A stretch of DNA of 64,000 nt from Catenulispora yoronensis. GTDB taxonomy: Bacteria; Actinomycetota; Actinomycetes; Streptomycetales; Catenulisporaceae. The DNA lies in contig NZ_BAAAQN010000051.1 in the NCBI RefSeq assembly GCF_039531695.1, positions 1-64,000 of the forward strand. The letters are read 5' to 3'. Under the pieces are notes generated by a model, which saw only the letters and a list, made by a program, of their open reading frames with translations, had not been told where the DNA came from and did no database searches. Position numbers and translations under genes: made by a program. This document shows positions 39,459-48,243 of the stretch, piece by piece (positions within the stretch are counted from its first letter, which is position 1; the number at the start of each line of letters is the position of its first letter).

Positions 39459-41066
39459 ATGCGTAATCGGGCTCCGCGCAGTCGACCACTGCGTGCCGTC
39501 TTCGCCGCGCTCACCCTCGTGGCCGGGACGATGTTCGGGCTCGCGGTCTCCGCGCCCGCGCACGCCCTGGGCAACGGACTGGCCCTGACCCCGCAGATGG
39601 GCTGGAACGACTGGAACGCCTTCGGCTGCAACGTCTCGGAGGCGCTGGTCAAGCAGACCGCGGACATCATCGTCTCGTCCGGGATGAAGGACGCCGGCTA
39701 CCAGTACGTGAACATCGACGACTGCTGGATGACCGGCAGCCGGGACGGCGGCGGGAACCTGGTCCCGGACCCCGCCAAGTTCCCCGACGGGATATCCGGC
39801 ACCGCGGCCTACGTCCACGGCAAGGGCCTCAAGCTCGGCATCTACGAGAGCGCGGGCACCGCCACCTGCGCCGGATACCCCGGCAGCCTGAACCACGAGC
39901 AGGCCGACGCGAACTCGTTCGCGGCCTGGGGCGTGGACTACCTCAAGTACGACAACTGCAACAACCAGGGGATCTCGGCCCAGACCCGGTACACGGCGAT
40001 GCGCAACGCGCTGGCCAACACCGGTAGGCCGATCGTCTACAGCCTGTGCAACTGGGGCCAGGAATCGGTCTGGACCTGGGGTGCCGGCGTCGGCAACAGC
40101 TGGCGCACCACCGGCGATATCAGCGCCAACTACACCAGCATGCTGTCGATCTTCCACAGCAACGTGTCGCTGGCGCAGTACGCCGGTCCCGGCGGCTGGA
40201 ACGACCCCGACATGCTCGAGGTCGGCAACGGCATGTCCTTCACCGAGGACCGCTCGGAGCTGTCGCTGTGGGCCGAGATGGCCGCGCCGCTGATCTCCGG
40301 CACCGACCTGCGCAGCGCCACCCCGGCGACGCTGTCGCTGTACACGAACAAGGACGTCGTCGCGGTCGACCAGGACTCGCTGGGCAAGCAGGGCACCGAG
40401 ATCGCCTCCGCCGGCGGCGCCGACGTGCTGGCCAAGCCGCTGGCCAACGGCGACGTGGCGGTCGTGCTGTTCAACGAGAACGCCTCGGCGCAGACCATCT
40501 CCACCACCGCCTCGGCCATCGGGATCTCCTCAGCGTCCTCCTACACGCTGAACAACCTGTGGTCGCACGTGCTGACCTCCACGACCGGCACCATCAGCGC
40601 CTCGGTGCCGGGCCACGGCTCGGTGATGTACCGGGTCTCCCACGGCTCCGGCAGCAGCACCGGCACCACCCACCCGCTGATCGGCGCCTCGTCGAACCGG
40701 TGCCTGGACGTCAGCAACGGCAGCACCACCCCGGGCACGCAGCTGGAGATCTGGGACTGCAACGGCGGCTCGAACCAGGCCTACACCCTGACCGCGGCCG
40801 GCGAGCTGCGGACCCTGAACGGCACGCTCTGCCTGGACGCGAACGGCCAGGGCACGACCGCCGGGACCAAGGTGATCACCTGGAACTGCAACGGACAGAG
40901 CAACCAGAAGTGGAACGTGAACCCCGACGGCTCCATCTCCGGCGCGCAGTCCGGGCTGTGCCTGGACGTGACCGGCGGGAACGTCCCGGCGGGGAACGTG
41001 AACGGCACACTGATCGAGCTGTGGGGCTGCAACGGCGGCGCCAACCAGCAGTGGCGCCTGGGATAA
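39459..41066 (+). CDS. Secreted GH27 alpha-galactosidase with C-terminal ricin-type CBM13
   Basis: This 535-residue enzyme has a signal peptide of about 36 residues (cleavage after AHA) and the GH27 catalytic domain (about 37-310). Catalytic residues by alignment to the family are the nucleophile Asp165 in VDYLKYDNC and the acid/base Asp220 in SWRTTGDIS, with GGWNDPDML following. A beta-sandwich domain (about 315-395) and a ricin-B/CBM13 trefoil (about 405-535) follow, the latter with three QxW-type ends (NQAYTL, NQKWNV, NQQWRL). It would cleave terminal alpha-galactosyl or beta-L-arabinopyranosyl residues outside the cell. It is co-transcribed with DeoR. Confidence 0.93.
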   Translation: MRNRAPRSRPLRAVFAALTLVAGTMFGLAVSAPAHALGNGLALTPQMGWNDWNAFGCNVSEALVKQTADIIVSSGMKDAGYQYVNIDDCWMTGSRDGGGNLVPDPAKFPDGISGTAAYVHGKGLKLGIYESAGTATCAGYPGSLNHEQADANSFAAWGVDYLKYDNCNNQGISAQTRYTAMRNALANTGRPIVYSLCNWGQESVWTWGAGVGNSWRTTGDISANYTSMLSIFHSNVSLAQYAGPGGWNDPDMLEVGNGMSFTEDRSELSLWAEMAAPLISGTDLRSATPATLSLYTNKDVVAVDQDSLGKQGTEIASAGGADVLAKPLANGDVAVVLFNENASAQTISTTASAIGISSASSYTLNNLWSHVLTSTTGTISASVPGHGSVMYRVSHGSGSSTGTTHPLIGASSNRCLDVSNGSTTPGTQLEIWDCNGGSNQAYTLTAAGELRTLNGTLCLDANGQGTTAGTKVITWNCNGQSNQKWNVNPDGSISGAQSGLCLDVTGGNVPAGNVNGTLIELWGCNGGANQQWRLG

Positions 41067-41379
41067 GCGGGCGGGCGCGCGACGGCCGGACGGGGTGTGC
41101 GGCCGGATGACGCGCAGTGCCAAGCCGGGTCCGCCGGCCGAGGAAACAGTGACCGGGGCGTTCGACGATCGCCCCGGGTGCGACCTCGGTCGGCGGACCC
41201 GGCGGCATGAGCTGGATGGCTGCCGTCGCCGTCGGGGCCGGCGTCACAAGTCGAACCACTCTCGCCGCCGTCGGACCTGGCGGCACGAGTCCGATAGCTG
41301 TCGCAGCCATGCGCGGCCCCGGGTATGTGGCGCCGTCCGACATGGGAAGCGCCGGTCCTCGTCTCTAGCGTGATCGGGC
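41067..41379. other. Gene-free region with three 39-bp tandem repeats
   Basis: This is 313 bp without a convincing gene. Three degenerate 39-bp units follow each other without spacers at 41195-41233, 41234-41272 and 41273-41311, each opening GG(A/G)(C/G)C(C/T)GGCG and ending near GCCGTC. A minus-strand frame across them encodes a 13-residue repeat (GPT-A-x-A-I-x-L-V/M-P-P), but there is no ribosome site and codon bias is absent, so I do not call it a gene. The bdhA promoter must lie in the last 70 bp. Confidence 0.6.
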
Positions 41380-42162
41380 ATGACGCTATCTGTGGACGCC
41401 GTCGCCGCCCTGGATCTCTCCGGCCGCACGGCCCTGGTCACCGGGGCCGCCGGCGGCATCGGTCTGGCCTGCGCCGAGCGGCTGGCCGTGGCCGGGGCGA
41501 AGGTGGTGGTGGCCGACATCAGCGCCGAGGGCGCGCACGCCGCGGCCGAGCGGGTCGGGGGCACGGCACTGGTCGTTGACCTGAGCGACCCGGACCAGGC
41601 CTCGGCGCTGCCGCACCGGGTCGGCGGGGTGGACGTGCTGGTGAACAACGCGGGCTTGCAGCACGTGGCGCCGCTGCACGAGTTCCCGGTGGAGACGTTC
41701 GCGCTTATCGTGCGGCTGATGCTGGAGGCGCCGTTCCGGCTGATCCGCGAGTCGCTCCCGCACATGTACGAGCGCGGCTGGGGCCGGATCGTCAACGTCT
41801 CCTCGGCGCACGGCCTGCGGGCCTCGGAGTTCAAGGCCGCCTACGTCTCGGCCAAGCACGGCCTGGAGGGGCTGTCGAAGGTCACCGCGCTGGAGGGCGC
41901 CCCGCACGGCGTCACCTCCAACTGCGTGAACCCCGGCTACGTGCGCACGCCGCTGGTCGAGAAGCAGATCGCCGGCCAGGCCGTGGCGCACGGCATCCCG
42001 GAGGACGAGGTGGTCGCCAAGGTGCTGCTGGAGCGCTCGGCCGTCAAGCGCCTGATCGAGCCGTCCGAGGTGGCCGAACTGGTGGCGTACCTGTGCTCCC
42101 CGGCGGCGGCCTCGGTCTCCGGCGCCTCGCTGGCCATGGACGGCGGATGGACAGCACGGTGA
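41380..42162 (+). CDS. bdhA: 3-hydroxybutyrate dehydrogenase (SDR)
   Basis: This 260-residue classical SDR has nucleotide motif TGAAGGIGLACAERL, the NNAG element LVNNAGLQHVAPLHEFPVE, catalytic Ser in VNVSSAHGL and Tyr-x3-Lys in YVSAKHG. QHVAPLHEFP, SAHGLRASEFKAAYVSAKHG and NPGYVRTPLVEKQI are characteristic of bacterial D-3-hydroxybutyrate dehydrogenases, which interconvert D-3-hydroxybutyrate and acetoacetate with NAD+. It heads an operon with CoA-transferase and importer genes, giving a logical pathway to acetoacetyl-CoA. The next gene starts 7 bp after the stop. Confidence 0.9.
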   Translation: MTLSVDAVAALDLSGRTALVTGAAGGIGLACAERLAVAGAKVVVADISAEGAHAAAERVGGTALVVDLSDPDQASALPHRVGGVDVLVNNAGLQHVAPLHEFPVETFALIVRLMLEAPFRLIRESLPHMYERGWGRIVNVSSAHGLRASEFKAAYVSAKHGLEGLSKVTALEGAPHGVTSNCVNPGYVRTPLVEKQIAGQAVAHGIPEDEVVAKVLLERSAVKRLIEPSEVAELVAYLCSPAAASVSGASLAMDGGWTAR

Positions 42163-42169
42163 GGTCCGC

Positions 42170-44110
42170 GTGATGCTGGGCGCCATGTCCGCGCTCGCCA
42201 CCGCCTCGGTGTTCCTCGACCTGCTGGCCCGCGACGCCGCCGCCATCGAGTACGACGGCCCGGTCGTCGCCGCCCGCGTGGCCGGCGCGGGCGCGGACGA
42301 ACTCGCGGAGCTGGAGTCCGCCAAGCGGGTGGCCCTGGAGGTCCGCGCCACGCTGGCCCGCTCCCGCCGCCGCGAGGCGGAGCTGGTGGCCCTGTTCGAG
42401 ACCGCCGGCGACCTGGCCGCCCTCCGCGACCTGGACGCGGTCCTGAAGGCGATCGTCTCGCGAGCCCACACCCTGATCGGCGCGGACGTCACCTACCTGA
42501 CCCTGGAAGACCCGGACCAGGCCGACACCTACATGCGAGTCACCCACGGCTCGGTGTCCGCGCACTTCCAGTCGCTGCGCCTCCCGATGGGCGCCGGCCT
42601 CGGCGGCCTGGTGGCCCAGACGGCGAAGCCCTATGTGACCTCGAACTATCCCCAGGACGCCCGCTTCCACCACACCACCGAGATCGACGACGCGGTCGGC
42701 GAGGAGGGCCTGATCGCCATCCTCGGCGTACCGCTGACCCTCGGCAGCCGCGTGATCGGTGTCCTGTTCGCCGCCAACCGCACCGCACGGCCCTTCGCCC
42801 GCCACGAGATCACGCTGCTCAGCTCGCTGGCCGCGCACGCCGCGGTCGCGATCGACAACGCCCGCCTGCTCCAAGCGACACGCGACGCGCTGGGGGAGCT
42901 GCGCGGCGCGAACGAGCTGGTCCGCGCCCACAGCGAATCGGTGGAACGCGCGGCGGCGGTCCACGACAAGCTCGCCGAACTGGTGCTGCGCGGCGGCGAC
43001 GTGGAGGGGATCGCGGCGGCCGTCGCGGAGGCGCTGGCCGGCGGCCTGGTGGTGGTTGACGCGGACGCGGTGGTGACGGCGGTCGCGGGGGATGTCGCGC
43101 TGCTGGAGGTGCTGGTCCCCGCAACTCCCTCAGCCCCCGCGACCGGTGCGGTGCTCGGTGGCGCGCGCGAGCTGATCGCGCTCTCCGCGGCGACCGGCCA
43201 CGCGGTCCGCTCCGGTGACCTGGTCGTCGCGGCGGTGGCGGCGGCGGCCGAGCCGCTCGGGGCGTTGATTCTGCGGGCGCCTGAGTCGTTCAGTGATGTC
43301 GATCAGCGGATTCTGGAGCGTGCGGCGCTTGTCGTCGCTTTGCATTTGCTGATGCGGCGTTCCGAAGCGGAGGCGGCGGAGCGGCTTGGCGGCGATCTGC
43401 TCGATGACCTGCTCGCGGTTCCGGTGCGCCACACTTCCACCCTCGCCGAGCGGGCCCGCCGCATCGGCGTCGATCTCGACCGTCCCCACATCGTCGTGGC
43501 CGCTGACGCCGCTCCCGCCGATCGTCCCCGCGCGCACTTCGCCGCCGGCCGGCTCGCGGGTGCCGAGGGCGGCCTTGCCGGATCGCACGAGGGCCGCATC
43601 GTCGTGCTCCTTCCCGGCGACGATCCCTCCGCCGCCGCTCAGCGCGTCCATACCGCTCTGCGCGGGGGCCTGGCGCATCCCGTCACGGTCGGCGCCGGCG
43701 GCCCGAAGTCCGACGTCGCCGCCTATGCCGACGCCCACGCCGAGGCGGTCAAATGCCTGGGCGCCCTGCACGCCCTCGGCCGCGCGGGCGGCGCCGCCGC
43801 GCCCTGCGACCTGGGCTTCCTCGCGCTGGTCCTGGGCGGCGGCGATCCCGGCGACGTCGTCCGCCGTGCCCTCGGCCCGCTCATCGACTACGACGCCAAG
43901 CGCGGCACCGATCTGCTCGGCACCGTCGAGCAGTACTTCGCCGCCGGACGCAGCCTCGGCCGCACCGGCGAGGCCCTGCACATCCACGTCAACACCGTCA
44001 CCCAGCGCCTGGAACGCACCGCGCGGCTCCTCGGCCCCGACTGGCAGGAACCGGCGCGCAGCCTGGAGATCCAGCTCGCGTTGCAGATCCGCCGGGTCAT
44101 GGGTCTGTGA
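42170..44110 (+). CDS. GAF-domain PucR/CdaR-type transcriptional regulator
   Basis: This 646-residue regulator (GTG 42170 or ATG 42173) has an N-terminal coiled region, then a GAF sensor (about 75-235) with LGGLVAQTAKPYVTSNYPQD, GLIAILGVPLTLGSRVIGVLF and FARHEITLLSSLAAHAAVAI. A central GGDEF-like/CdaR domain and the C-terminal PucR helix-turn-helix follow (TLEQ-like LGTVEQYFAAGRSLGRTGEA then LHIHVNTVTQRLERTARLLG). Such regulators control catabolic genes for aromatic and short-chain acids. It sits inside the bdhA-scoAB-liv operon, so it likely controls its own pathway. The ligand is unknown. Confidence 0.88.
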   Translation: MMLGAMSALATASVFLDLLARDAAAIEYDGPVVAARVAGAGADELAELESAKRVALEVRATLARSRRREAELVALFETAGDLAALRDLDAVLKAIVSRAHTLIGADVTYLTLEDPDQADTYMRVTHGSVSAHFQSLRLPMGAGLGGLVAQTAKPYVTSNYPQDARFHHTTEIDDAVGEEGLIAILGVPLTLGSRVIGVLFAANRTARPFARHEITLLSSLAAHAAVAIDNARLLQATRDALGELRGANELVRAHSESVERAAAVHDKLAELVLRGGDVEGIAAAVAEALAGGLVVVDADAVVTAVAGDVALLEVLVPATPSAPATGAVLGGARELIALSAATGHAVRSGDLVVAAVAAAAEPLGALILRAPESFSDVDQRILERAALVVALHLLMRRSEAEAAERLGGDLLDDLLAVPVRHTSTLAERARRIGVDLDRPHIVVAADAAPADRPRAHFAAGRLAGAEGGLAGSHEGRIVVLLPGDDPSAAAQRVHTALRGGLAHPVTVGAGGPKSDVAAYADAHAEAVKCLGALHALGRAGGAAAPCDLGFLALVLGGGDPGDVVRRALGPLIDYDAKRGTDLLGTVEQYFAAGRSLGRTGEALHIHVNTVTQRLERTARLLGPDWQEPARSLEIQLALQIRRVMGL

Positions 44111-44184
44111 CGCATAACGACGGGTGATCCAGTGGCGGGCCAAGCCATATCGAGCAGCGCTCCGCGCGCCATAGCGTCCACTTC

Positions 44185-44895
44185 ATGGACAAAACATCTC
44201 CGTCCGCGTCCCAGGCGGTGGCCGACATCCCCGCCGGCGCGACGCTCGCCGTCGGCGGCTTCGGCCTCTGCGGCATTCCCAGCACCCTGATAGCGGCCCT
44301 GCTCGACCAGGGGGCCGACCGGCTCTCCGTCGTCTCCAACAACTGCGGCGTCGACGACTGGGGCCTGGGCCTGCTGCTGTCGGCCGGCCGCATCCGCAAG
44401 ATGACCAGCTCCTACGTCGGCGAGAACAAGGAGTTCGTCCGCCAGTACCTGGCCGGCGAGCTCGACGTCGAACTCCTCCCGCAGGGCACCCTGGCCGAGA
44501 GCCTGCGCGCCGGCGGACTGGGCATCCCCGCCTACTTCACGCCGGCCGGGGTCGGCACGCCGATCGCCGAGGGCAAGGAGACGCGCGTCATCGACGGCCG
44601 CGAATACCTGCTGGAGCACGCCCTGACCGCCGATTTCGCCCTGGTCCGCGCCGCGAAGGGGGACCGGCACGGCAACCTCGTCTTCCACGCCTCGGCCCGC
44701 AACTTCAACCCGGTGGCGGCGATGGCCGGCCGGGTGACCGTCGCCGAGGTCGAGCAGCTCGTCGAGCCCGGTGAGCTGGACCCGGACGAGATCCACCTGC
44801 CCGGCGTCTTCGTGCAGCGCGTCGTCGTGGTGCCGGAGGACCAGCGCGACAAGCGCGTCGAGAAGCGGACCGTGACCGGGAACGGAGCAGTCTGA
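44185..44895 (+). CDS. scoA: 3-oxoacid CoA-transferase subunit A
   Basis: This 236-residue subunit of succinyl-CoA:3-oxoacid (or acetate:acetoacetate) CoA-transferase has family blocks VGGFGLCGIPSTLIAAL, VVSNNCGVDDWGLGLLL, MTSSYVGENKEFVRQYLAGE, LPQGTLAESLRAGGLGIPAY then FTPAGVGT, and the subunit C-terminus VHLPG-like IHLPGVFVQRVVV. It activates acetoacetate to acetoacetyl-CoA with subunit B. Subunit B starts 1 bp after its stop. The 74-bp gap before this gene may hold an internal promoter. Confidence 0.93.
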   Translation: MDKTSPSASQAVADIPAGATLAVGGFGLCGIPSTLIAALLDQGADRLSVVSNNCGVDDWGLGLLLSAGRIRKMTSSYVGENKEFVRQYLAGELDVELLPQGTLAESLRAGGLGIPAYFTPAGVGTPIAEGKETRVIDGREYLLEHALTADFALVRAAKGDRHGNLVFHASARNFNPVAAMAGRVTVAEVEQLVEPGELDPDEIHLPGVFVQRVVVVPEDQRDKRVEKRTVTGNGAV

Positions 44896-44896
44896 C

Positions 44897-45562
44897 ATGC
44901 CCCTGACCCGCGACCAACTGGCCGCCCGCGCCGCGCGCGAACTCCGCGACGGCACCTACGTCAACCTCGGCATCGGCCTGCCGACGCTGATCCCCGGCCA
45001 CCTCCCGCCGGGTGTGGAGGTCGTCCTGCAGTCCGAGAACGGCATCCTCGGCCTGGGCCCCTATCCCGCGCCGGACGCCGTCCACCCGGACCTGATCAAC
45101 GCCGGCAAGGAGACCGTGACCGTCCGCCCCGGCGCCGCCTTCTTCGACTCGGCCACCTCCTTCGGCATGATCCGCGGCGGCCACATCGACACCGCGGTCC
45201 TCGGTGCGATGCAGGTCTCGGCCACCGGCGACCTGGCCAACTGGACCGTGCCGGGCAAGCTGGTGAAGGGCATGGGCGGCGCGATGGATCTGGTGCACGG
45301 GGCCCGCCGGGTCCTGGTGGTCATGGAGCACACCGCCAAGGACGGGTCCCCGAAGCTGGTCGATGCCTGCACCCTGCCGCTGACCGGCAAAGGCGTCGTC
45401 CACCGCGTCATCACCGATCTGGCGGTGCTCGACGTGACGCCGCGCGGCTTCCGCCTCGTCGAGCTGGCGCCCGGCGTCACCGTGGAGGAGGTGACGGCCA
45501 ACACAGCCGCGCCGCTGGATGTGGCGCTGCCCCACATTTCGGGGCCCGTAACGCGCACTTAA
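44897..45562 (+). CDS. scoB: 3-oxoacid CoA-transferase subunit B
   Basis: This 221-residue subunit carries the catalytic Glu in VVLQSENGILGLG (about residue 51), which forms the glutamyl-CoA thioester, plus YVNLGIGLPTLIPGHLP, SFGMIRGGHIDTAVLGAMQV, KGMGGAMDLVHGARRV and PLTGKGVVHRVITDLAVLDV. All are standard for SCOT-type beta subunits. With ScoA and BdhA it would convert 3-hydroxybutyrate to acetoacetyl-CoA. A thiolase is not in the window. Confidence 0.93.
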   Translation: MPLTRDQLAARAARELRDGTYVNLGIGLPTLIPGHLPPGVEVVLQSENGILGLGPYPAPDAVHPDLINAGKETVTVRPGAAFFDSATSFGMIRGGHIDTAVLGAMQVSATGDLANWTVPGKLVKGMGGAMDLVHGARRVLVVMEHTAKDGSPKLVDACTLPLTGKGVVHRVITDLAVLDVTPRGFRLVELAPGVTVEEVTANTAAPLDVALPHISGPVTRT

Positions 45563-45572
45563 CGTTCCGGCC

Positions 45573-46841
45573 ATGCATTCCACCAGCATCCTGCGCGGAC
45601 ACCGCGCCCGGTCCATAGCCGTCCTGGCCGCCGCCTCGATCGCGGCGCTGGCCGCCTGCGGCAGCCCGAGCAAGGCCGCCGGCGGTTCGTCCGGCGGCTC
45701 CGGCTCCGGCAGCTCGGGCGGCTCCGGCGGCACCACCGCCGCGGCCGCCGCCACCGGCACGCCGATCAAGGTCGGCCTGGTGTACTCCCAGACCGGGCCG
45801 CTGGCCGGCTACGGCAAGGACTACTACGAGGGCTTCCTCGCCGGCCTCGACTACGCCACCCACGGCACCGGCGCCGTGAACGGCCACAAGATCGAGGTGG
45901 TCCAGAAGGACGACGCCGGCGACGCGACCAAGGCGGTCGGCGCCGCCAAGGACCTGATCGGCCAGGGCTACCACATCCTGGCCGGGTCCACGGCCTCCGG
46001 CGTCGCGCTCCAGGTGGCGCCGCTGGCCGCGCAGAACAAGGTGCTGTTCGTCTCCGGCCCGGCCGCCACCGACGGCGTGACCGGCATCAACAAGTACACC
46101 TTCCGCTCCGGCCGGCAGACCTACCAGGACATCGCCACCGCCGCGACCTTCGTCGGCGACCTGTCCGGCAAGCACGTCACGGTGCTGGCCCAGGACAGCG
46201 CCTTCGGCCAGGCCAACGTCGCGGCCGTGAAGGCGGTGCTGGGCGCCAAGGGCGCCAAGGTCGACGCGGTGCTGGCGCCGCCGAGCGCCACCGACCTCAC
46301 GCCGTTCGCCACCCAGGCCAAGGACGCCAAGCCGGACCTGCTGTTCGTGGCCTGGGCCGGCACCACCGCGCAGGCGCTGTGGACGGCGCTGTCCCAGCAG
46401 GGCGTGCTGGACGCCACGACCACGGTCACCGGCCTCGACGTCCGCGCCTCCTACCCGGTGTTCGCCTCCACCGGCGGCAAGGTCTCGTTCCTGGCGCACT
46501 ATGTGCCCGGCGGGACCACGAACGACGCGGCCAAGGCGATGGACGCCTACCTGGCCAAGAAGGGCGAGCAGTCCGACCTGTTCAGCCCCGACGGCTTCAC
46601 CGCCGCGCAGATGGTGGTGCACGCCGCGGAGAACGGCGACGCCGACGTCGACACGATGGTGAAGAACCTCGAAGGCTGGACCTTCGACGGCGTCAAGGGC
46701 CCCTACACCGTCCGCGCCGCCGACCACGCGCTGCTCCAGCCGATGTTCCAGGCCAAGCTGGACGGCACCGCCCCGGCGGTGGTCAAGACGCTCGACCCGA
46801 GCGACGTCGCGCCGCCGGCCAAGACCATCCCGGCGAGCTGA
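45573..46841 (+). CDS. Lipoprotein branched-chain-type (Liv/Urt-like) substrate-binding protein
   Basis: This 422-residue lipoprotein has a signal peptide with lipobox ALAAC (Cys about 29), then a Gly/Ser linker (about 33-55) and a type-I periplasmic binding fold: IKVGLVYSQTGPLAGYGKDY, VVQKDDAGDATKAVGAAKDL, ILAGSTASGVALQVAPLAAQ, VTVLAQDSAFGQANVAAV and PDLLFVAWAGTTAQ. The substrate is not predictable from sequence. Location directly behind bdhA-scoAB suggests a short hydroxy- or oxo-acid, or an aromatic acid, rather than leucine. The ATPase gene begins 2 bp after the stop. Confidence 0.88.
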   Translation: MHSTSILRGHRARSIAVLAAASIAALAACGSPSKAAGGSSGGSGSGSSGGSGGTTAAAAATGTPIKVGLVYSQTGPLAGYGKDYYEGFLAGLDYATHGTGAVNGHKIEVVQKDDAGDATKAVGAAKDLIGQGYHILAGSTASGVALQVAPLAAQNKVLFVSGPAATDGVTGINKYTFRSGRQTYQDIATAATFVGDLSGKHVTVLAQDSAFGQANVAAVKAVLGAKGAKVDAVLAPPSATDLTPFATQAKDAKPDLLFVAWAGTTAQALWTALSQQGVLDATTTVTGLDVRASYPVFASTGGKVSFLAHYVPGGTTNDAAKAMDAYLAKKGEQSDLFSPDGFTAAQMVVHAAENGDADVDTMVKNLEGWTFDGVKGPYTVRAADHALLQPMFQAKLDGTAPAVVKTLDPSDVAPPAKTIPAS

Positions 46842-46843
46842 CC

Positions 46844-47548
46844 ATGGCCGACGTGCTCACCCTGACCGGGCTGTCCTGGTCCGTCGGCGGCTCGGCGATC
46901 CTGTCCGACGTGGACCTCGCGGTCGGCGAGGGCGAGTTCGTCGCGGTGATCGGACCCAACGGCGCCGGCAAGACCTCGCTGTTCAACCTGATCAGCGGCC
47001 TGACGCGGGCCAGTGCCGGCCGGATCGCCGTGGACGGCGCTGACATCACCGGCGAGGCGCCGCACCGGCGGGCCCGGCGCGGGATCGGCCGGACCTTCCA
47101 GTCCTCCAGCGTGTTCCCGACCATGACCGTCGCCGAGCACGTGGCCCTGGCCGCGCGCGTCGGGAAGGCCAAGCAGTCCGACGCGCTGGAGCGGGTGCGG
47201 CTCACCAGGCGGGCCGGCGCGCTCGCCGCCGACCTGTCCCACGGCGACAAGCGGAAGCTGGAACTGGCGATGCTGCTGGCCTCCGGTGCCGGACGCCTGC
47301 TGCTCCTGGACGAGCCGATGGCCGGCGTCGCCTCCGGGGACGTCCCGGAACTGGTCGCCGTGATCCGCTCCCTGCATCGCGACGAGGGCCGCACGGTCCT
47401 GATGGTCGAGCACCACATGGAGGTGCTGCTCGGCCTCGCCGACCGGGTCGCGGTCCTGCACCACGGCGCGCTGCTGGCGGTCGGGACGCCCGACCGGATC
47501 ATGGCCGACGCCCGGGTCCAGGAGGCATACGTGGGGGAGGCGCTGTGA
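46844..47548 (+). CDS. livG: Liv-type ABC transporter ATPase, LivG-like
   Basis: This 234-residue ATPase has Walker A GPNGAGKTS, the LivG-specific RRARRGIGRTFQSSSVFPTM Q-loop region, a signature reading LSHGDKRKLE (family consensus LSYGEQRxLE), Walker B RLLLLDEPMAGVASGD and VEHHMEVLLGLADRV. At the C-terminus MADARVQEAYVGEAL is the standard LivG end. It overlaps livF by GTGA. It pairs with LivF to energise the LivHM channel. Confidence 0.92.
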   Translation: MADVLTLTGLSWSVGGSAILSDVDLAVGEGEFVAVIGPNGAGKTSLFNLISGLTRASAGRIAVDGADITGEAPHRRARRGIGRTFQSSSVFPTMTVAEHVALAARVGKAKQSDALERVRLTRRAGALAADLSHGDKRKLELAMLLASGAGRLLLLDEPMAGVASGDVPELVAVIRSLHRDEGRTVLMVEHHMEVLLGLADRVAVLHHGALLAVGTPDRIMADARVQEAYVGEAL

Positions 47549-48243
47549 TCCTCGAACTCGACGACGTCCGGGTCGCGCTCGGCGGATCGCAGATCCTGCA
47601 GGGCGTCTCCTTCACCGTCGCCCCGACCGGGGTGACGGCGCTGCTCGGCCGAAACGGCGTCGGCAAGACGACGACGGTCAAGGCGATCCTCGGCCTGGTG
47701 CCGCGCACCGGCACGATCCGGTTCGACGGCGCGGGGGTGCATCGCCTGCGCACCCACGAGATCGTGCGCCGCGGCATCGGCTACGCCCCGGAGGACCGCG
47801 GCGTCTTCGCCAAGCTGACGGTCGCCGAGAACCTGGCCCTGGCCGAGCGCCGCGGCTCGCGCCACGCCTACGACCTGGTCTACGAGCTGTTCCCCGAGCT
47901 GAAGACCCGCGGCGCCCAAGCCGCCGGCACCCTGTCCGGCGGCCAGCAGCAGATGGTCGCGATCGGCCGCACGCTGCTGAACGACAACCGGCTCGTCGTG
48001 GTCGACGAGCCGACGAAGGGCCTGGCCCCGAAGGTGGTGACGGAAGTGGCCGAGGTGCTGGAACGCGCCGCCGAGCGGGTCCCCCTGCTGCTCGTCGAGC
48101 AGAACCTGGCGCTGGTCAAGCGACTGGCCGGCGACGGCGTGGTGCTGGCGGCGGGGCGGGTGGTGCACCGCGGCCCGGTGCCGGACCTGCTGGCCGACGC
48201 GGAGCTGACGCGGGAGTTGCTGGGAGTGGGGAAGGCGCGATGA
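47545..48243 (+). CDS. livF: Liv-type ABC transporter ATPase, LivF-like
   Basis: This 232-residue ATPase is read from GTG 47545. It has Walker A GRNGVGKTTTVKAILGLV, RGIGYAPEDRGVFAKLTVAENL, signature LSGGQQQMVAIGRTLL, Walker B LVVVDEPTKGLAPKVV and LLVEQNLALVKRLA, all typical of LivF. It overlaps livH by ATGA. It is one of two ATPases of the five-part importer. Confidence 0.92.
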   Translation: MILELDDVRVALGGSQILQGVSFTVAPTGVTALLGRNGVGKTTTVKAILGLVPRTGTIRFDGAGVHRLRTHEIVRRGIGYAPEDRGVFAKLTVAENLALAERRGSRHAYDLVYELFPELKTRGAQAAGTLSGGQQQMVAIGRTLLNDNRLVVVDEPTKGLAPKVVTEVAEVLERAAERVPLLLVEQNLALVKRLAGDGVVLAAGRVVHRGPVPDLLADAELTRELLGVGKAR

